64,000 bases of DNA, taken from NCBI GenBank assembly GCA_963281155.1, contig CAUJLY010000004.1:4960001-5024000 (forward strand), read 5' to 3'. Below are positions 58,801-64,000 of the stretch, one piece after another; the stretch's first letter is position 1; each line of letters begins with the position of its first letter. Under the pieces are notes generated by a model. That model saw only the letters and a list, made by a program, of their open reading frames with translations. It was not told the origin of the DNA and made no database searches. This DNA comes from Rhabditophanes sp. KR3021 (lineage: Eukaryota; Nematoda; Chromadorea; Rhabditida; Alloionematidae). The position numbers were made by a program, and so were the translations under genes.

Positions 58801-61105
58801 GCAAACCCAGTACAATTGTGGAAACTATAATTGTGATGTAAACGCTGATTGCTACCCTTCACCAGGAGGAACTGACAAAGGTAATATACTACTTTATTTT
58901 TCATTGAGATGAATTCATTTTCAGAATGTGTTTGCCGCAGTGGATTCAGAGGAAACGGTCTTTTGTGTCAATCTATGGATATGAACTCACCCGAAACTGA
59001 AATTAAGGTCCATTCTGGAATTGCAGGTGAAGTTTTCTGTAGATCTGATTCAGATTGTGGTTTGAATGGAGTGTGCTCGTATTCTATTTTAAAGTCATAT
59101 TTCCATTGCACTTGCGCATCTGGTTATTCAGGCGATGGAATCAGTTGTACACTTACTGGAAAAAATCGTATGTTTATTAAATGTTTCTATTGTCGTTTCT
59201 GTGCGCTTAACTATTCCCATTATTGTCCGTTCGTCCATAACATTAATTCTTTTTAGCAAATAGCAAATCTTGTGATCTTGAAAATAATAATTGTGGAGAT
59301 TTTGCTTCTTGTACGTACGTAAAAAATGAATACCATTGTTTGTGTTTACCCGGATACACAGGCAATGGTTATATATGTTATAAGACCATTCCTGATATCA
59401 TTAATGCGTATCCAACTGTTTCATATCCTGTTTGTAAGTTTCTGCTTTTTTGTAATTCAAACCTACCATTATCGCTTTTGTGTCACTATTGTTGTTAAGT
59501 ATAACATCATATACTAATATTAACTTTAGAGTCTCGTGGACAAAATAGACAATGTGAAAAAGAACTAAATTGTGATTCTAATGCTCGTTGTGTCTATGAT
59601 TCGGAAAATGATAAAAAAATATGTGAATGTTCACATAATTTCGAGGGTGATGGTCATCGCTGCGAACCATTGACTCAATCAGTGAGAGTACCTGAAAGTC
59701 GTACCTCTTCCGAAAATGACGTACCCTCCGACATTAACATGGGTCGAGACAGCACCAATGGTACTAACATAAACTCATCTATCAAATTTCTTAATCCTTT
59801 ATGACTATTTTTTAAAACTTTTATTTTTCAGACGATCCAAAAAGATGTTCTGACAGTTCTGAATGTTCTTCAAGTGAGCACTGTATTATTGATGATACTT
59901 TGGGATATCATATTTGCGCCTGCTTGCCTGGACACAGAAAAGATTCAGATGGTATTTGCAGACCAGCTGATACATGTGCTCCATCTGATCGCTCAACATG
60001 CAACGCTAATTCACAATGCGTGTATTCTGATAAACTTCAAGCATATGATTGCGAATGTTATCCTGGATTCAGAAAGGAAGGAAGAGAATGCATGCCATAC
60101 CGTCAAGAAACTGATTGTAGAAATGCCCCTCAATTGTGTAATACCAACGAGCACTGTGTGTTCTCCGTAAATAGATATTTGTGTGAAAGTGTGTCTGAAA
60201 GATCCGATGGAGACTTGCTGATTGGAAGTGGAATGACTATTTTCCAGAGAAGTAGAGATGTTTCCTTATTAGGCAAGCAACTAGTTGTTGTACCCCGACA
60301 ATTAATTGTTGGAGTTGCATTTGATTGTCAAAGTGAAACTATATATTGGACCGACAACTCAGGCCATGTTATTAGATATTCAAGCTTAAATGGAACAGAT
60401 GTTAAAATGATGATGGGAGATACTCTTAATTCGCCAGAAGGTATTGCGATTGATTGGAGTTCCAGAAATCTTTATTATGCCGATTCACGCAAAAAGGAAA
60501 TTGGTGTTATTAGTTTAGATGGAAAACACCAGAAGGTTCTTTTAAAAGTTGGTTTGATGAATCCAAGAGCTGTAGCTATTGACATGGTTAATCATCATTT
60601 GTATTATTCGGATTGGCATAGATCAAATCCATTTATCGGAAGAATGAACCTTGACGGAAGTGAGAATCAAATATTTGTATCAAATGAAATTAGTCTCCCT
60701 AATGGATTAGCTATTCTTCAAGCGAGACGTGAAGTTTGTTGGGTTGATGCAGGTCTTCAGAAATTAAATTGCATTACAATGGATGGTCGTTCTCGTCGTG
60801 TTGTTCATACTCCTCTCGAGTCGCCATTCGGACTTACTGTTCATAATGACGAAAGATTTTACTGGACCGATTGGCAAGACAATAAGATTCATTCCGTATC
60901 AATTTATGGAGAAGGACCAACTGAATTCCAAGTTTCAATTTTTTCATCCGGAAAACTTTATGGTATTACTTCGATTCCTAATAGATGCGAAGGAAGAGCA
61001 ACTGTTTGCAGTAATAATAATGGAGGCTGTGGCGATAATAAAATATGCTTACCTAGTCATTACGAAGCCAAATGCGTATGTCCTGATGACCTAGAAGAAT
61101 GTTAA
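55893..61105 (+). CDS. NID1: Nidogen (entactin), basement-membrane glycoprotein
   Basis: Secreted linker of laminin and collagen IV networks. Exons are 55893-57125, 57177-57970, 58014-58186, 58746-58880, 58925-59167, 59257-59429, 59532-59760 and 59832-61105, or 1417 residues. A signal peptide (SIVLIVTLVVQGCIC) is followed by the NIDO domain (NKVYLHPRGLVSFNEKIYF, GDVYWNSIDASHSIIDEL). Next come an acidic spacer with a Cys cluster, an EGF module (CADFVEGYCCECSENHYGNG) and the G2F barrel (LHTYVQAAGGTTYTAISNVN). Several EGF modules with spacers follow (CSCKTGYSPVA, CVCRSGFRGNG, CTCASGYSGDG, CLCLPGYTGNG, CACLPGHRKDSDG). A six-blade LDLR-B propeller (IYWTDNSGHVIRYSSLNG, LYYSDWHRSNPFIG, FYWTDWQDNKIHS) and a final EGF (NNNGGCGDNKICLPSH) complete the chain. 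The order and length are typical. The intron after residue YP at 59429 uses a weak GTTTGT donor and a TAGAG acceptor, chosen because the alternative creates a stop. AATAAA lies near 61228. Confidence 0.95.
58549..58609. repeat. Inverted repeat / hairpin in a nidogen intron
   Basis: Arms ATTGTTAAGGGACTCC (58549-58564) and GGAGCCCCTTAACAAT (58594-58609) are complementary at 15 of 16 positions, around a 29-nt loop that contains the palindrome GCATATGC. It lies in the 559-bp intron between the third and fourth nidogen exons and is far more G+C-rich than the intron. It could be a deletion derivative of an inverted-repeat transposon or a structured RNA element. Confidence 0.7.
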
Positions 61106-64000
61106 GATTCTTTGATTTACATTGGACTTTATCCTACTTTAATTTCCTCCATTTTTAATTAATATTAAATTTTAAAGAAATGTTTTAATTTTACATTAAT
61201 CGCTCTTTTTGTAACATTTGTCTAATATAATAAAAGTTTACTTTATATTCTCATTTTCTAAAATAGTTGTTATGATATATTTAGAACCCCTTTTTGTCAA
61301 CATAAAACTTGATATAAGATAAAAAACACACGGGTTTTTATAAGTATTAATACTTCTATAAATATTTTCATTTCCTTAAGATGAATTTATTTAACATTCT
61401 CAAAAAATTAAACATCATCGAGCACACTTATGCTTTCATCCGATAATATCTTTCTTTCATCAAAACAGATTTAATATCTTACTTAACACCTTTTTACCTA
61501 AATAATTTGTACTTTTTGAAAATTAGATATTAAAGATTAGTCAACTCTGAAAAATATTTCGTAATTTCTAAAAACTCTATTAATACGAATTTTCTACGTA
61601 TGCTATCTGTACTTTTCCTTGTTGCTACAATTTGATAAAAAATGTATAGTTTGTTAGAAAATGAAGTTACACGCTTGACTATATATTCCAATGTTTAATA
61701 ATCTTTCCATTAACTTTATATCACACATTAAATTGCTTTTCAACAAAAAACCATTTGTTAATTTTGATAGAATAAATATGTCACACTAAATCACAGCCTT
61801 TCGAAATATTTTTTCCGCTTAGCAACTATAAATGCTTTAATCTTTTCTTAATTTAAACAAATCGTTTCCATGCTTACTTTGAATCCATTTATTTATGATA
61901 TGTATTATGCAAGTTTGTTGTTACTTATTATTTGTTTGGATGCATTATTGTATTATCTTGTTGAAGAACATCCAATTCAATGAAATCATATTTGTATTTA
62001 TCAATTTTGCAAACATCTATTAATCCCTTTTTCAAACTGAGTATATGTCTCAGATTTTATATTATTTTCTTTATTAATGTGCATTGTATCATTTTTAAGT
62101 CATTACTCATAAATATCAAACTTCAAATATTGTTCTTTTATATTAAAATGTACCCGAGATGGTGTTCAATTTAAACCAACAGGCCAAAACCTAAATGACA
62201 GATATTCAAAGCATTCATTTCATATGCGGGGTTTTTTCTTATCAAACTTTGATAAAAAGTAATACAAGTACAAAGTTTAATATATTATGAAATATATAGC
62301 ATTATATAATAGAAAATGTTATAAAGTGTTATAATATGATATAAAATATGCATGCCATTTAAGCAGTAAACCTTCTCTAACCTAATTCGCATATTTATTA
62401 TTTATTCACAATGGCAAACCCTATCTTGAATTAAAAAACTTCACCGTGTAGAAGAGAGTATAATTTGATATTTTCGAATTATGTACCATATTTGCGATAC
62501 TTCTCTGTAAAATTGACTTAATATAAAAGATAACACCTTTATTTATGAACTGAGAAAATGTCAAAAGATTTTTCTGGAGCATTTTAACTAGTTTAATTTT
62601 TTTGTTAAAATGTACAAACCCATTTACTAAAATTGCTATTTATTTTTTATTGACAAAAATGAGTTTGTAACCTTTTCTTTCTAGACTTTCACCTTCATTA
62701 ACTCTTTTATCACATTCAAAAACGTACAATTGCTAAACTAGATAACGAAAATAACAACTGTAATTTTGTAAACGTTCATACTTCTAAAACACCTTTATAT
62801 TCAGTAATGATTTAAAAGTTGGTTTATTAAATCGTTGAATTCCATCTATTTTTATCCAAATTTTATATTATCCATCAAATTGTTCATTATTCATCAAAAA
62901 TGATAAAAACAAAATTTTATGTAGGTTTTAATAGATTTGTTGATAAGTTTCAATGAATACGTTTTGAGATTAAATTCTGCGTTCTTGATAAAATAAATTT
63001 TTATAGTCGTTAAAAATTTATCGTTTGTTTGAGTGTTGTCTTTGACAAAACAGCACATACTATACCTAAAATAATTAAAGTCAAATCTTTACGTTACAAT
63101 TATTCTTTTAATTAAGAGACAACTTCGGAGCACTTTGTACGCAAGAACACGGCTTTTGAAATATTCGTGATGAATTTTTGTTACAATTTGTATACAAAAC
63201 ACATCTGTATGTTCTTTGAGCATCTTTTTGTGCATTTAGTGATTTTTTGATGCATTTATATTTCATAGCCATTGTATATAATTTAAATCTTTTTAAAAAT
63301 TGAATGTCGATTGAAAGACAAACACAATTTCCTGGATTAGGTTTGTCTCACATCATACATCATCTTGTGGAAAAATTATTTATGCACTTAGTTCACGCTA
63401 ATAGATATAAATATACCTTATGACATTTAATAAAAGAACGGAAAAGTCAAAAAGAAAAAATTAAAGACTATAATTTTAAAGTTATGTAAACAGTAGCACC
63501 ATTATGAATGGAATATGTCGGCTAGAAGACATCAAGCTGCAGGAAATTCTTGGTAATTGCGCGTCATATGTGCTCGTATGCGTTTATTACAAAATATCAG
63601 ATATAGGGGTCATGTTTGCACATCAGGAATTATATTTGGAAACATAAATTATTTGATTAGCTTTGATTACTTTTATTCTCTAAAATAAAACTATGAAAAG
63701 ATTGTCCAAAATGTTTGTATTGAAACTATATAAGAGTTCCCAGTGATTCCAAAATTCATTCACACATGATATTACTTTTTTAATCCAAGCAACAACTAAC
63801 TATACACTTACTGTATAAAGATAGTTTAATTAGTTTTCAAAAGTCAAATTAATTTAAAGGAAAATGTTTTGGTAGGTTTATGAGAAGTAAGTATTTGTCA
63901 ACAATCCCTCGTAACTTGACACATATGCGAAATAGACTTTTTTAAATACTTGTAAATATTTATGGCACAATATTGTTATTTACCAAATTGTTAGAGATTG
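61106..64000. other. Gene-poor A+T-rich stretch to the window edge
   Basis: Apart from the nidogen 3' end, nothing convincing was seen over 2.9 kb. A Leu/Ile-rich frame at 61980-62174 has no support. Near the right edge a possible initial exon is listed separately. Confidence 0.45.
63504..63552 (+). other. Possible first coding exon of a gene beyond the window
   Basis: ATG at 63504 opens MNGICRLEDIKLQEIL and is followed by a plausible donor TTG|GTAATT in phase 1. Local composition is less A+T-biased than the flanks. No second exon is visible before the window ends, so this rests on one splice-like site. Confidence 0.2.

Overview
The window is A+T-rich nuclear DNA of a metazoan, most likely a protostome invertebrate. 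I judge this from animal-only genes (an SK potassium channel, an Abl kinase, a NOS1AP/CAPON adaptor, nidogen), from genes split by spliceosomal introns of 44 bp to several kb with GT...(T)TTAG or TTTCAG ends, and from long A+T-rich spacers. The phylum cannot be fixed by eye. The mix of genes and the long acidic tail on MSH5 would suit a nematode-like or mite-like animal, but that is inference. Exon models were built by hand by matching splice signals, intron phases and family alignments. In every complete model the summed exon length is a multiple of three, except for one frameshift in the Abl gene.

Layout. 1-2.8 kb: an unrecognised minus-strand gene with a PH-like N-terminus that runs off the left edge. 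2.8-6.7 kb: gene-poor, with a decayed reading frame. 6.7-13.3 kb (minus): an SK-type calcium-activated potassium channel in eight exons, with antisense BTB-like and CENPB/pogo-like remnants in its introns. 13.3-18.3 kb: gene-poor. 18.3-19.4 kb (plus): a small protein with a signal peptide and a GPI-like tail. 20.2-25.5 kb (minus): an Abl kinase with SH3, SH2, kinase and F-actin-binding regions. 28.6-31.2 kb: an orphan minus-strand terminal exon and a plus-strand MBLAC2-like metallo-beta-lactamase-fold protein that has lost metal ligands. 33.3-41.7 kb (plus): a NOS1AP/CAPON homologue with a large intron holding a decayed Ulp1-type mobile element. 43.8-44.1 kb (plus): a neuropeptide precursor for two LRYamide peptides. 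44.7-45.2 kb: a small unknown gene with a fresh 48-bp duplication.

45.7-54.5 kb is gene-dense: an SSBP-like LUFS protein (+), DPH3 (-), DIMT1 (-), a LOTUS-domain protein (+), MSH5 (+) and a small acidic protein (-), with gaps of about 100-400 bp. DIMT1 and the LOTUS gene are divergent and share a 248-bp gap. 55.9-61.1 kb (plus) is nidogen in eight exons, followed by almost 3 kb with no convincing gene.

There is no operon-like pathway. Groupings are loose: neuronal signalling (SK, NOS1AP, Abl, the neuropeptide), translation and rRNA housekeeping (DPH3, DIMT1), germline and meiosis (LOTUS protein, MSH5) and basement membrane (nidogen). The most unusual features are the LRYamide precursor, the substituted catalytic or filter residues (Abl APE to APS, SK GYG to GFG, the MBLAC2-like metal site), several non-standard introns, and the direct repeats bounding the large NOS1AP intron.
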